Shown here piece after piece: positions 54,013 to 62,710 of a DNA stretch of 64,000 bases. A program made the position numbers and the translations under genes. The notes under the pieces were generated by a model. That model saw only the letters and a program-made list of their open reading frames with translations, was not told the origin of the DNA and searched no databases. Numbering within the stretch: the stretch's first letter is position 1; each line of letters begins with the position of its first letter. The DNA comes from Bacteroides acidifaciens (GTDB lineage: Bacteria; Bacteroidota; Bacteroidia; Bacteroidales; Bacteroidaceae), in the NCBI RefSeq assembly GCF_024623065.1, contig NZ_JANJZR010000001.1, forward strand, positions 1-64,000, in the 5' to 3' direction.

Positions 54013-55044
54013 TTAATTTATAATTCCCTCAATCTTTGCGACAACCTGCTTTGGATCAATCTTCCACAAACATGCATAATCTCCTCTCCAGCAAGACTTC
54101 TGTCCATATACAGAACAGGGACGGCATTTTAAATCAAGTTGCACCGTATTGACAGGAAGTTGCTTCCATCCCATAAATCCTGCATAAGGATGAGTAGCCC
54201 CCCAAATAGAAACAACCGGAATATTGACCAAGGAGGCCAGATGCATATTGGCAGAATCCATCGACAACATCACATCCAAATGACTCATCAGATTCAATTC
54301 GGTACGCATATTCAACTTACCTATCATGGAAACCACCGTAGGATATTTAGCAATCCATGTGTCAAACACCTCCTGTTCGCTTTTACCACCTCCAAAAAGG
54401 AAAACTTTCACTTTAGGATTAGCCGCAAAATGTGCTATAACTTGCTCCTGTAACTCTAACGGATAAATCTTACCTATGTGTTTGGCAAATGGGGCTATAC
54501 CAATCCATTTCTGATCTTCCTTAGGTCCTGTGACAGCCTCTATCTCCGCGAAGTTGCCTTTCCCTTCGCCATAAATAGAAGAGAAATTTAATAAAACCGG
54601 TAAACCTAACTTCTCAAGCACATCGGCATAACGGCGAAAAGAGCTCTTCTGATTCTCCATCACCTTATCGTGACGACGAATCAGTTTCTTTTTACCGGTC
54701 CTTCCTTTACAAATGGAAGCTACTGGTTTATTGGCAAGACGGAATCGCAGGCATAAATATTTGGAACGAAGCACATGATGAAAATCTGCTATGTAATCAA
54801 AATGCATCGCTTTCAACTCCGAATAGAGGCTATTCAAGCCCCAAAATCCCTTGTGTTTGCCTGTTAAATCAGCTCCGACAAAACCCACATTCGCAGGCAG
54901 CCCCTGAAAAAGCGGCTGCCATACAGCACGACTTAACACTGTTATTTCGTGCTGTGGGTATTGTACAGCCAACGAATGTATGACTGGTATTGTCATGGCT
55001 ACATCGCCAAGAGCTGAAAAACGAATAATGAGAATACGCGCCAT
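54013..55044 (-). CDS. Family 9 glycosyltransferase (heptosyltransferase-like)
   Basis: A 343-residue GT9 enzyme. It starts MARILIIRFSALGDVAMTIPV, the family signature, with FDYIADFHHVLRSKYLCLRF near residue 85. The donor domain has WIGIAPFAKHIGKIYPLELQ near 180 and DVMLSMDSANMHLASLVNIPVVSIWGATHP near 255-285. Cysteine-rich CRPCSVYGQKSC near 310 is frequent in Bacteroides GT9 proteins. It lies 3 nt after the DUF4254 gene, so the two are coupled. Confidence 0.9.
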   Translation of the reverse strand: MARILIIRFSALGDVAMTIPVIHSLAVQYPQHEITVLSRAVWQPLFQGLPANVGFVGADLTGKHKGFWGLNSLYSELKAMHFDYIADFHHVLRSKYLCLRFRLANKPVASICKGRTGKKKLIRRHDKVMENQKSSFRRYADVLEKLGLPVLLNFSSIYGEGKGNFAEIEAVTGPKEDQKWIGIAPFAKHIGKIYPLELQEQVIAHFAANPKVKVFLFGGGKSEQEVFDTWIAKYPTVVSMIGKLNMRTELNLMSHLDVMLSMDSANMHLASLVNIPVVSIWGATHPYAGFMGWKQLPVNTVQLDLKCRPCSVYGQKSCWRGDYACLWKIDPKQVVAKIEGIIN

Positions 55045-55047
55045 TCG

Positions 55048-55653
55048 TTATTTTTTAGCATAAAGCACCGGATTTAACGCCGGGTCGTTATACATCTTCA
55101 TCTGTTTATATACTTTCATATACTTTCTACCAGCTTCAATATCAGCCAATAACTGATCGATAGCAGAAGAAAGGTCTTTCTGCTGCTCCAACAGAATATT
55201 CAGTTTAACTTGACACTGTGTACGATGTTCCTCGGTAGTATCCGTACGTTCCACTTCCTGCTGCATGTGGTAAATTTTCAATGCAAGAATCGACAAACGG
55301 TCAATAGCCCACGCAGGACTTTCTGTATTGATCGTTGCGTCAGAAAGAGGTTTTACTTCTTTGTATTTGTCTAAGAAGTAGCTATCAATTAATTCCACCA
55401 AGTCTGTACGATCCTGATTGGACTTATCAATTCTTCTTTTCAAAGTCAATGCTTCTACCGGATCAATCTGCGGGTCACGGATAATATCCTCAAAATGCCA
55501 TTGCACAGCATCAATCCAGTTCTTTAGATATAAATAATACTCAATAGTTTTCAACTCGTAAGGATTGTTCATCGGAGCATCTACACTATCCGTTACATGG
55601 TAATCTGTTGTCGATTTCCAAAAAATCTCGTTGCAAAGGTTACTAAATGTCAT
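55048..55653 (-). CDS. DUF4254 family protein
   Basis: A 201-residue helical cytoplasmic protein, DUF4254. Recognisable pieces are LCNEIFWKSTTDYH at the N-terminus and WHFEDIIRDPQIDP, RRIDKSNQDRTDLVELID in the middle, then SPAWAIDRLSILALKIYHMQ. No catalytic motif is known. In Bacteroides it is regularly found ahead of a GT9 gene in LPS/LOS loci, as here, which suggests a link to core synthesis; that is context only. It has a full upstream promoter. Confidence 0.85.
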   Translation of the reverse strand: MTFSNLCNEIFWKSTTDYHVTDSVDAPMNNPYELKTIEYYLYLKNWIDAVQWHFEDIIRDPQIDPVEALTLKRRIDKSNQDRTDLVELIDSYFLDKYKEVKPLSDATINTESPAWAIDRLSILALKIYHMQQEVERTDTTEEHRTQCQVKLNILLEQQKDLSSAIDQLLADIEAGRKYMKVYKQMKMYNDPALNPVLYAKK

Positions 55654-55685
55654 AATCTTAACTAGCTTATAGATATATACTAGGG

Positions 55686-55717
55686 CAAATCTATGTAATA
55701 TTTTTCAGACAAGCAAC
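55686..55717 (-). promoter_or_regulatory. Promoter of the DUF4254-GT9-GT87 operon
   Basis: Minus strand: GTTG (55714-55717), 20 nt, TAGATTTG (55686-55693). It is back to back with the pdxB promoter. Confidence 0.65.
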
Positions 55718-55739
55718 CGTTTCTTACTTTTTTATTTGT

Positions 55740-55747
55740 TACCTTTG
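55740..55747 (+). promoter_or_regulatory. -7 box of pdxB
   Basis: TACCTTTG, 23 nt before ATG 55771. It overlaps the GTG at 55747, so that codon cannot be the start. Confidence 0.55.
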
Positions 55748-55770
55748 TGGGTATTAAAGATGAATTGTAT

Positions 55771-56817
55771 ATGAAAATTATTATAGATAATAAAATACCT
55801 TATATAAAAGAGGCGCTTCAGAGAATAGCCGACGAGGTAATCTATGCTCCGGGAAAGGATTTCACGCCAGAACTGGTACGGAACGCAGATGCGCTGATTG
55901 TCCGCACCCGCACGCATTGCAACCGGGAATTACTAGAGGATAGCCGGGTAAAGTTTATAGCCACAGCAACCATTGGTTTCGACCATATCGATACGGAGTA
56001 TTGCAAGCGGGCAGGCATCGAATGGACGAATGCCCCGGGATGCAACTCGGCTTCTGTCGCCCAATATATACAATCATCATTTCTTGTATGGAAGTCTGTC
56101 AGGAATAAAAGACTGGATGAACTGACGATCGGGATTATAGGCGTAGGTAATGTAGGAAGCAAGGTGGCTAAAGTGGCACAAAACTTTGGCATGCGCGTCC
56201 TATTGAATGACTTACCGCGAGAAGAAAAAGAAGGAAAAGGAAATTTCTCTTCTTTGGATAAAATAGCGAAAGAATGTGACATCATCACTTTTCACGTACC
56301 TTTATATAAGGAAGGGAAATATAAAACGTTCCATTTGGCAGATGAGAACTTCTTTCGTTCGCTAAAACGAAAACCTCTCATCATTAATACTTCCCGGGGA
56401 GAAGTTATCGAAACGAATGCCCTTTTAAATGCTTTGAACAGTCAGGCTATTTCGGACGCCATTATTGATGTATGGGAACACGAACCTGAAATCAATCGAG
56501 AACTGCTGGAGAAAGTTATTATCGGCACTCCCCATATCGCCGGTTACTCTGCTGACGGAAAGGCTAATGCTACACGTATGTCACTAGACGCTATTTGCAA
56601 CTTCTTCCAAATAGATGGAGATTACGAAATCAAAGCGCCGGCACCCGCTTTTCCTATTATTCAAGCAAAAAGTCACGAAGACGCCATCCTCCAAATATAT
56701 AATCCCGTCGAAGACAGCAAGCGATTGAAAGCCCACCCGGAACTGTTTGAGACTTTGCGTGGAGATTATCCGTTAAGAAGAGAGGAAAAAGCATATACTA
56801 TTAAGTATAAGGAATAA
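55771..56817 (+). CDS. pdxB: Erythronate-4-phosphate dehydrogenase
   Basis: A 348-residue D-2-hydroxyacid dehydrogenase of the vitamin B6 (DXP-dependent) pathway. It starts MKIIIDNKIPYIKEAL; TATIGFDHIDTEYC and GVEWTNAPGCNSASVAQY-like (here GIEWTNAPGCNSASV) precede the NAD loop IGIIGVGNVGSKVA near residue 120. The catalytic Arg is in INTSRGEVIE, the Glu in VWEHEPEIN and the His in GTPHIAGYS. A C-terminal PdxB domain (from about 290) is present but short. ATG 55771 chosen over GTG 55747. Confidence 0.92.
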   Translation: MKIIIDNKIPYIKEALQRIADEVIYAPGKDFTPELVRNADALIVRTRTHCNRELLEDSRVKFIATATIGFDHIDTEYCKRAGIEWTNAPGCNSASVAQYIQSSFLVWKSVRNKRLDELTIGIIGVGNVGSKVAKVAQNFGMRVLLNDLPREEKEGKGNFSSLDKIAKECDIITFHVPLYKEGKYKTFHLADENFFRSLKRKPLIINTSRGEVIETNALLNALNSQAISDAIIDVWEHEPEINRELLEKVIIGTPHIAGYSADGKANATRMSLDAICNFFQIDGDYEIKAPAPAFPIIQAKSHEDAILQIYNPVEDSKRLKAHPELFETLRGDYPLRREEKAYTIKYKE

Positions 56818-56847
56818 GCAGCACCTTATTTTCCTCTTACCTTATCT

Positions 56848-57420
56848 TTATTTCTCATTCAACAGTTTTTCTATGACCAAAGGAAAGTGTTCATATTCCA
56901 ATGCATGCACTTTCTTAGCAACATCATCAGGAGAATCTGTCGGAAGTACGGGACAAGTTACCTGAAATATTGTGTCCCCTTCATCATAATGCTCATTAAT
57001 ATAATGTATAGTGATACCGCTCTCTTTTTCACCAGCGGTTACCACTGCCTGATGAACACGGTCGCCATACATTCCCTTTCCACCATACTTAGGCAGAAGA
57101 GCCGGATGTATATTTATAATTTTATAAGGATAAGCATGCAAAAGCAGATCGGGCACACGAAACAGAAAGCCTGCCAGCACGATAAAATCAATGCGAGCCT
57201 CCTGCAAAACAGCCAGAATTTCGTCTCCGGCTATCCAATCTTCCTTTGGGAACACGTTACAGGGCACTCTCAGGCGATGCGCACGTTCTAAAACATAGGC
57301 ATCACTTTTATTAGAAAGCACCAACGAAACCTGAGCGGAACCGCTCTTCTGGAAATACCGGATAATATTCTCGGCATTAGATCCGGAACCGGAAGCAAAA
57401 ATTGCGATGTTTTTCTTCAT
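56848..57420 (-). CDS. purN: Phosphoribosylglycinamide formyltransferase
   Basis: A 190-residue enzyme of purine synthesis that formylates GAR with 10-formyl-THF. The start MKKNIAIFASGSGSNAENII carries the phosphate loop. The catalytic trio is visible: N and H in INIHPALLPKYGGKGMYG near residue 105-120, and D in EHYDEGDTIFQV near 145. Length is typical. A longer frame to 57471 is not needed. It is convergent with pdxB and divergent from acpP. Confidence 0.95.
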   Translation of the reverse strand: MKKNIAIFASGSGSNAENIIRYFQKSGSAQVSLVLSNKSDAYVLERAHRLRVPCNVFPKEDWIAGDEILAVLQEARIDFIVLAGFLFRVPDLLLHAYPYKIINIHPALLPKYGGKGMYGDRVHQAVVTAGEKESGITIHYINEHYDEGDTIFQVTCPVLPTDSPDDVAKKVHALEYEHFPLVIEKLLNEK

Positions 57421-57486
57421 AACTCTCGATTTCAATGCACAAAACAGTGAAAAATGTGCAAAACACTGCATTTATTTAGTCAAATA

Positions 57487-57518
57487 TTTGCGCAAAACGA
57501 TAAATATTCATTCCTTTG
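57487..57518 (+). promoter_or_regulatory. Promoter of acpP-fabF-rnc
   Basis: TTTG (57487-57490), 20 nt, TTCCTTTG (57511-57518), one mismatch from TAnnTTTG. The predicted transcript start is about 45 nt before the acpP ATG. Confidence 0.65.
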
Positions 57519-57569
57519 CACCGCAAATTTAAAGAAATAAAACTAATTATTAATTAAAAACTTAAAGTT

Positions 57570-57806
57570 ATGTCTGAAATTGCATCAAGAGTAAAAGCTA
57601 TTATCGTTGATAAATTAGGCGTTGAAGAATCAGAAGTTACAACCGAAGCAAGCTTCACTAACGACCTGGGAGCAGATTCTCTTGACACTGTAGAACTTAT
57701 CATGGAATTCGAAAAAGAATTCGGTATCTCTATTCCTGATGACCAAGCAGAAAAGATTGGTACTGTAGGTGATGCTGTATCTTATATCGAAGAACACGCT
57801 AAGTAA
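57570..57806 (+). CDS. acpP: Acyl carrier protein
   Basis: A 78-residue carrier of fatty acid synthesis. The phosphopantetheine site is S37 in [10 protein letters not shown]. The acidic four-helix layout and length are standard. It lies 15 nt upstream of fabF, the usual order, and rnc follows. It also supplies acyl chains for lipid A, so it serves the adjacent LOS genes indirectly. Confidence 0.98.
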   Translation: MSEIASRVKAIIVDKLGVEESEVTTEASFTNDLGADSLDTVELIMEFEKEFGISIPDDQAEKIGTVGDAVSYIEEHAK

Positions 57807-57821
57807 TTCGATTTCATCAAT

Positions 57822-59084
57822 ATGGAATTAAAAAGAGTGGTAGTAACAGGTCTTGGCGCCATTACTCCCGTTGGCAACAGCGTTCCCGAATTTTGGGAAA
57901 ACCTTGTGAACGGGGTTAGTGGAGCAGGGCCTATTACTCATTTTGATGCGTCGCAATTCAAGACCCAATTCGCATGCGAAGTGAAAAACTTCGAGGCAAC
58001 AAAATACATCGACCGCAAGGAAGCAAGAAAGATGGACCTATACACTCAGTATGCCATCGCCGTTGCCAAAGAAGCGGTAGAAGACTCCGGTCTTGACGTC
58101 GAGAAAGAAGACTTGAACAAAATCGGTGTTATTTTCGGCGCCGGTATTGGTGGTATACATACATTTGAAGAAGAGGTAGGTAATTACTACACTCGTCAGG
58201 AAATGGGTCCGAAGTTTAATCCGTTCTTCATTCCAAAGATGATCTCGGATATTGCAGCCGGACAGATTTCTATTATGTATGGTTTCCATGGTCCTAACTA
58301 TGCGACTTGTTCAGCATGTGCTACTTCAACCAACGCTATTGCAGATGCTTTCAACCTGATTCGTCTGGGTAAAGCAAACGTAATTGTATCCGGTGGTTCG
58401 GAAGCAGCTATCTTCCCGGCAGGTGTGGGCGGTTTCAACGCTATGCACGCACTGTCAACACGCAACGACGAAGCTTCCAAAGCTTCACGTCCGTTTAGCG
58501 CAAGCCGTGATGGTTTCATTATGGGCGAAGGTGGCGGTTGCCTGATCTTGGAAGAACTGGAACACGCTAAAGCTCGCGGTGCAAAAATCTATGCAGAAAT
58601 TGCCGGTGTAGGTATGTCTGCAGATGCACATCACCTGACAGCTTCTCATCCGGAAGGCCTGGGAGCGAAATTGGTGATGAGAAATGCACTGGAAGATGCG
58701 GAAATGGATCCGAAAGAAGTAGATTATATCAATGTACACGGTACATCTACTCCGGTTGGTGACATTTCAGAAGCAAAAGCAATCAAGGAAGTATTCGGTG
58801 ATCATGCGTTCGAGTTGAACATCAGTTCAACAAAATCAATGACAGGTCACTTGCTGGGAGCTGCCGGTGCGGTAGAATCCATTGCAAGTATCCTTGCCAT
58901 CAAGAACGGCATTGTTCCTCCGACTATCAACCATGAAGAAGGTGACAACGACGAGAACATTGACTATAACCTTAACTTCACGTTCAACAAAGCACAGAAA
59001 CGCGAAGTTAATGTTGCCCTGTCCAATACATTCGGATTCGGCGGTCACAACGCCTGCGTCATCTTCAAGAAATACGCTGAGTAA
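57822..59084 (+). CDS. fabF: Beta-ketoacyl-ACP synthase II
   Basis: A 420-residue condensing enzyme that elongates acyl-ACP with malonyl-ACP. It starts ELKRVVVTGLGAITPVGN. The nucleophile is C166 in CSACATSTNAI, the histidines are in NVHGTSTPVGD and SMTGHLLGAAGAVE, and GFGGHNACVIF lies at the C-terminus. Length is typical. It is second in acpP-fabF-rnc; the rnc GTG start follows 4 nt after its stop. Confidence 0.97.
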   Translation: MELKRVVVTGLGAITPVGNSVPEFWENLVNGVSGAGPITHFDASQFKTQFACEVKNFEATKYIDRKEARKMDLYTQYAIAVAKEAVEDSGLDVEKEDLNKIGVIFGAGIGGIHTFEEEVGNYYTRQEMGPKFNPFFIPKMISDIAAGQISIMYGFHGPNYATCSACATSTNAIADAFNLIRLGKANVIVSGGSEAAIFPAGVGGFNAMHALSTRNDEASKASRPFSASRDGFIMGEGGGCLILEELEHAKARGAKIYAEIAGVGMSADAHHLTASHPEGLGAKLVMRNALEDAEMDPKEVDYINVHGTSTPVGDISEAKAIKEVFGDHAFELNISSTKSMTGHLLGAAGAVESIASILAIKNGIVPPTINHEEGDNDENIDYNLNFTFNKAQKREVNVALSNTFGFGGHNACVIFKKYAE

Positions 59085-59088
59085 TATC

Positions 59089-59967
59089 GTGTTACGTAAC
59101 CAAATAGATAAGATAAGGCTCTTGTTCCGCAAGGACAGAGAGTCTTATCTTTGTTTTTACCGGATACTCGGGTTCTACCCACGTAATATCCGGCTTTACG
59201 AGCAGGCCCTTCTACACAAATCAACTTCTGTCCGCTCGGAAAAAGGACGTCCTTTGAATAATGAGCGACTGGAATTTCTCGGTGACGCCATCCTTGACGC
59301 CATCGTGGGAGATATTGTATACAAGCGTTTTGAAGGAAAACGGGAAGGTTTTCTGACAAATACCCGTTCCAAGATTGTACAACGGGAGACTCTGAACAAG
59401 TTGGCTGTCGAGATTGGTTTGGATAAACTCATAAAGTATTCTACCCGCTCTTCTTCTCACAACAGTTATATGTACGGAAATGCTTTTGAAGCATTTATCG
59501 GAGCCATTTATCTGGATCAGGGGTATGAACGTTGCAAACAGTTTATGGAGCAACGAATCATCAACCGGTATATCGACCTGGATAAAATATCCCGTAAGGA
59601 GGTTAACTTCAAATCCAAGTTAATCGAATGGAGCCAGAAAAGTAAGATGGAAGTTTCTTTTGAGTTGATAGAACAATTCCTTGATAAAGACAGCAATCCA
59701 GTATTCCAGACAGAAGTACGCATTGAAGGACTTCCTGCCGGGACAGGTACCGGATATTCAAAAAAAGAGTCTCAGCAGAATGCCGCCCAGATGGCTATCA
59801 AGAAAGTGAAAGACCCGGTATTCATTACGACCATTAACGAGTCAAAAACATCACAATCGGTAATGACAGATGAATCTGAAGCCGAAACGGATACAGACTC
59901 CGAGCTGGAACTTGAAAACACATCAAAAGAGAGCCTGCCTGCCGACAGCGAAACAGCTATGGCATAA
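59089..59967 (+). CDS. rnc: Ribonuclease III
   Basis: A 292-residue double-strand-specific endonuclease for rRNA and mRNA processing. The RNase III signature NNERLEFLGDAILDAIV lies near residue 58, and the second acidic pair is in NAFEAFIGAIYLDQGY near 130-145. A double-stranded RNA-binding domain follows at about 175-245 (NFKSKLIEWSQKSK to KKESQQNAAQMAIKKV). An acidic Ser/Glu-rich tail of about 50 residues is an extension over E. coli Rnc. GTG at 59089, 4 nt after the fabF stop, gives the usual N-terminus LRNQIDKIRLLF. Confidence 0.94.
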   Translation: MLRNQIDKIRLLFRKDRESYLCFYRILGFYPRNIRLYEQALLHKSTSVRSEKGRPLNNERLEFLGDAILDAIVGDIVYKRFEGKREGFLTNTRSKIVQRETLNKLAVEIGLDKLIKYSTRSSSHNSYMYGNAFEAFIGAIYLDQGYERCKQFMEQRIINRYIDLDKISRKEVNFKSKLIEWSQKSKMEVSFELIEQFLDKDSNPVFQTEVRIEGLPAGTGTGYSKKESQQNAAQMAIKKVKDPVFITTINESKTSQSVMTDESEAETDTDSELELENTSKESLPADSETAMA

Positions 59968-59980
59968 TCATTTACGGAAT

Positions 59981-60991
59981 CTAACCAAAGCAAATTCCCA
60001 TGCGACGCCCTTGAATCACAAGATCGTGTTCCTCAGTAACCAGTTTCAGTTTTCCCGCAACTTCTTCGAGAGAGACAGATGAAATATTATCTCCCCTCAA
60101 GGCTACCATACGTCCAAATTCCCCGTTAGCAATCAGTTCCGTCGCATGACCACCCATACGGGTAGAAAGATTACGATCGAAAGGAGTAGGCGAACCGCCA
60201 CGCTGAATATATCCCAATACCGTCTCACGAGTCTCGATTCCGGTTTCATATTCAATCTCCTGAGCGATATATTCTGCAGCACGCTTGCGCCCGTCTGTCT
60301 GGATTCCCTCGGCTACTACCACTATGGAGTAAGGTTTGCCTTTTTTCAGTCTTTCCAGGATTGTGTTGCCGATATTCTTTATATTATAAGGGATTTCAGG
60401 AACAAGGATGACATCCCCCCCACCTGCCATACCGGAATACAAAGCAATCCAACCTGCTTTATGCCCCATCACTTCAATTACCATCACTCTTTTATGGGAA
60501 CTGGCGGTGGAGTGTAAGCGGTCGATAGCATCTGTGGCGATGCTTACAGCCGAATCGAATCCGAAAGAGATATCTGTCCCCCAGATATCATTGTCAATAG
60601 TTTTTGGGACTGATACTATATTTACTCCCATTGCAGCAAACTTGGCAGCAGTTTTCTGTGTACCGTTTCCCCCGACGCAGACTACACAATCCAGCCCCAT
60701 TTCCTGAATATTCTGAAGAATCAGTGCAGGCTTGTCAACATCCGAGATAACGCCACCTTTTTTAAAAGGCTTCTCACGGGAGGTTCCCAGCATCGTTCCG
60801 CCAAGATTCAGCAGACCGGACAGCGATTTATCCGTAAAAGACTCGATGTCTTTCGTCAGCAAACCCTGAAAGCCACTGTGAATTCCTATCACTTCCATCC
60901 CATAATAATTGATGGCCGTCTTACACACACCACGAATAGTGGCATTAATACCGGGGCAGTCCCCGCCTGAGGTTAAGATTCCGATTCTCAT
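59981..60991 (-). CDS. pfkA: 6-phosphofructokinase
   Basis: A 336-residue phosphofructokinase. MRIGILTSGGDCPGINA is the nucleotide loop, PKTIDNDIWGTD (129-140) carries the catalytic Asp 133, and MGHKAGWIALYSG and GYIQRGGSPTPFDR are family segments. In the phosphoryl-donor motif it has GGNG (107-110) where E. coli PfkA has GGDG: Gly at the position that selects ATP, but Asn in place of the Mg-binding Asp. ATP or PPi use is therefore not decided by sequence alone. The gene converges on rnc with a 13-nt gap. Confidence 0.92.
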   Translation of the reverse strand: MRIGILTSGGDCPGINATIRGVCKTAINYYGMEVIGIHSGFQGLLTKDIESFTDKSLSGLLNLGGTMLGTSREKPFKKGGVISDVDKPALILQNIQEMGLDCVVCVGGNGTQKTAAKFAAMGVNIVSVPKTIDNDIWGTDISFGFDSAVSIATDAIDRLHSTASSHKRVMVIEVMGHKAGWIALYSGMAGGGDVILVPEIPYNIKNIGNTILERLKKGKPYSIVVVAEGIQTDGRKRAAEYIAQEIEYETGIETRETVLGYIQRGGSPTPFDRNLSTRMGGHATELIANGEFGRMVALRGDNISSVSLEEVAGKLKLVTEEHDLVIQGRRMGICFG

Positions 60992-61060
60992 TATCGCATT
61001 TTTTAGTCTAAAACTCGGGGATTTTGGTAAACTCGTCAATTTTAACGATTATTTCCGTCG

Positions 61061-61068
61061 TAAAGATA
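61061..61068 (-). promoter_or_regulatory. -7 box of pfkA
   Basis: TATCTTTA on the minus strand, one base from TAnnTTTG, 70 nt before ATG 60991. It is back to back with the GH3 gene promoter. Confidence 0.4.
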
Positions 61069-61089
61069 GAAAAAAAAGATAAATAAATT

Positions 61090-61097
61090 ACTTTTGC
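61090..61097 (+). promoter_or_regulatory. -7 box of the GH3-superfamily gene
   Basis: TACTTTTG, 31 nt before ATG 61128. Confidence 0.5.
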
Positions 61098-61127
61098 ACG
61101 ACTAAACATTATTATGTTAAAGCAGAA

Positions 61128-62636
61128 ATGAATATTACAAAAATTATTAGTAAGACTTTTGACTCCCGTTTAAAACAAATAGATCTATATGCCAATCAGG
61201 CAAGTGAGATTCAACACCGTGTGTTGAATCGCTTGGTGCAGCAGGCTGCCCGGACCGAATGGGGTAAAAAGTACGACTATGCCTCTATCCGCAGCTATGA
61301 AGATTTCAGAAAACGCCTGCCCATCCAAACATACGAAGAGATAAAGCCTTACGTAGAGCGTTTACGGGCAGGAGAACAGAACCTGCTTTGGCCGTCGGAA
61401 ATACGTTGGTTTGCCAAATCATCCGGTACGACTAACGATAAGAGCAAATTTCTTCCTGTCAGCAAGGAAGCTTTAGAGGATATTCATTACAGAGGGGGCA
61501 AAGATGCGGCGGCTCTTTACTTCCGTATCAATCCGGATAGTCATTTCTTTTCAGGCAAAGGGTTGATTCTAGGTGGCAGCCACAGCCCGAACCTTAATTC
61601 CAATCATAGTCTGGTCGGAGATTTATCGGCCATTTTAATTCAGAATGTAAATCCGCTTATTAATTTCGTTCGTGTGCCAAGCAAGAAAATTGCCTTGATG
61701 AGCGAATGGGAAACAAAAATAGAAGCAATCGCTAACAGTACTATACCGGTGAATGTTACAAGTTTATCCGGTGTACCGTCCTGGATGCTGGTGCTTATCA
61801 AACGAATTCTTGAGAAAACCGGGAAAAGAACATTAGAGGAGGTATGGCCAAATCTGGAAGTGTTTTTCCATGGAGGAGTGGCTTTCACTCCTTATCGGGA
61901 ACAGTATAAACAGGTGATTCATTCGCCGAAGATGCATTATGTGGAGACTTATAATGCTTCCGAAGGATATTTCGGTACGCAGAACGATCTTTCTGATCCT
62001 GCCATGTTGTTGATGATTGACTACGGAATCTTCTACGAATTCATTCCATTGGAAGAAGTGGACAAGGAAAATCCGCGGGCATATTGCCTTGAAGAGGTAG
62101 AGTTGAACAAGAATTACGCAATGGTGATTTCCACTTCCTGTGGTTTGTGGAGATACATGATCGGTGATACTGTGAAGTTTACAAGTAAGAATCCTTATAA
62201 GTTTGTTATCACGGGCAGAACGAAGCATTTCATCAATGCCTTCGGTGAGGAATTGATTGTGGACAATGCTGAAAAGGGACTGGCCAAGGCTTGCGCAGAA
62301 ACAGGAGCACAGGTTTGTGAGTATTCTGCGGCACCCGTCTTTATGGATGAGAATGCAAAATGCCGTCACCAATGGCTGATAGAATTTGCCAAGATGCCGG
62401 ATTCTGTTGAGAAGTTTGCGGCGATACTGGATGCTACTCTGAAAGAGGTCAATTCTGACTATGAGGCAAAACGGTGGAAGGATATTGCATTGCAGCCATT
62501 AGAAGTAATTGTTGCCCGCCAGGGATTGTTCCATGATTGGATGGCCCAAAGAGGAAAATTAGGGGGACAACACAAAGTGCCTAGATTGAGTAATACGAGA
62601 GAGTACATTGAGACGATGTTGCCGTTGAATCAGTAA
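61128..62636 (+). CDS. GH3-superfamily (auxin-responsive promoter family) acyl-adenylating protein
   Basis: A 502-residue protein of the GH3 superfamily, adenylate-forming enzymes related to plant amido synthetases that join acids to amino acids. The ATP motif is SSGTTNDKSKFLPVS at 98-112, HYVETYNASEGYFG near 265 is the acid-substrate motif, and YMIGDTVKFTSKNP near 345 is the third ATP motif. FAKSSGTT and VITGRTKHFINAFGEE fit the family. Bacterial substrates are unknown. It is monocistronic and converges on mnmA. Confidence 0.88.
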   Translation: MNITKIISKTFDSRLKQIDLYANQASEIQHRVLNRLVQQAARTEWGKKYDYASIRSYEDFRKRLPIQTYEEIKPYVERLRAGEQNLLWPSEIRWFAKSSGTTNDKSKFLPVSKEALEDIHYRGGKDAAALYFRINPDSHFFSGKGLILGGSHSPNLNSNHSLVGDLSAILIQNVNPLINFVRVPSKKIALMSEWETKIEAIANSTIPVNVTSLSGVPSWMLVLIKRILEKTGKRTLEEVWPNLEVFFHGGVAFTPYREQYKQVIHSPKMHYVETYNASEGYFGTQNDLSDPAMLLMIDYGIFYEFIPLEEVDKENPRAYCLEEVELNKNYAMVISTSCGLWRYMIGDTVKFTSKNPYKFVITGRTKHFINAFGEELIVDNAEKGLAKACAETGAQVCEYSAAPVFMDENAKCRHQWLIEFAKMPDSVEKFAAILDATLKEVNSDYEAKRWKDIALQPLEVIVARQGLFHDWMAQRGKLGGQHKVPRLSNTREYIETMLPLNQ

Positions 62637-62710
62637 TATTCTTTTTCTATCGTCTTGATACGAAAGAGCCGGGAAACCATGCGGGGTGTTCGCTGCGGAC
62701 ACTGAGATGA

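Noticed and set aside
58674..58683. A GATGAGAAAT match in fabF resembling the decamer of the HU-like locus.
   Set aside because: Single, inexact and inside conserved coding sequence; best explained by chance.
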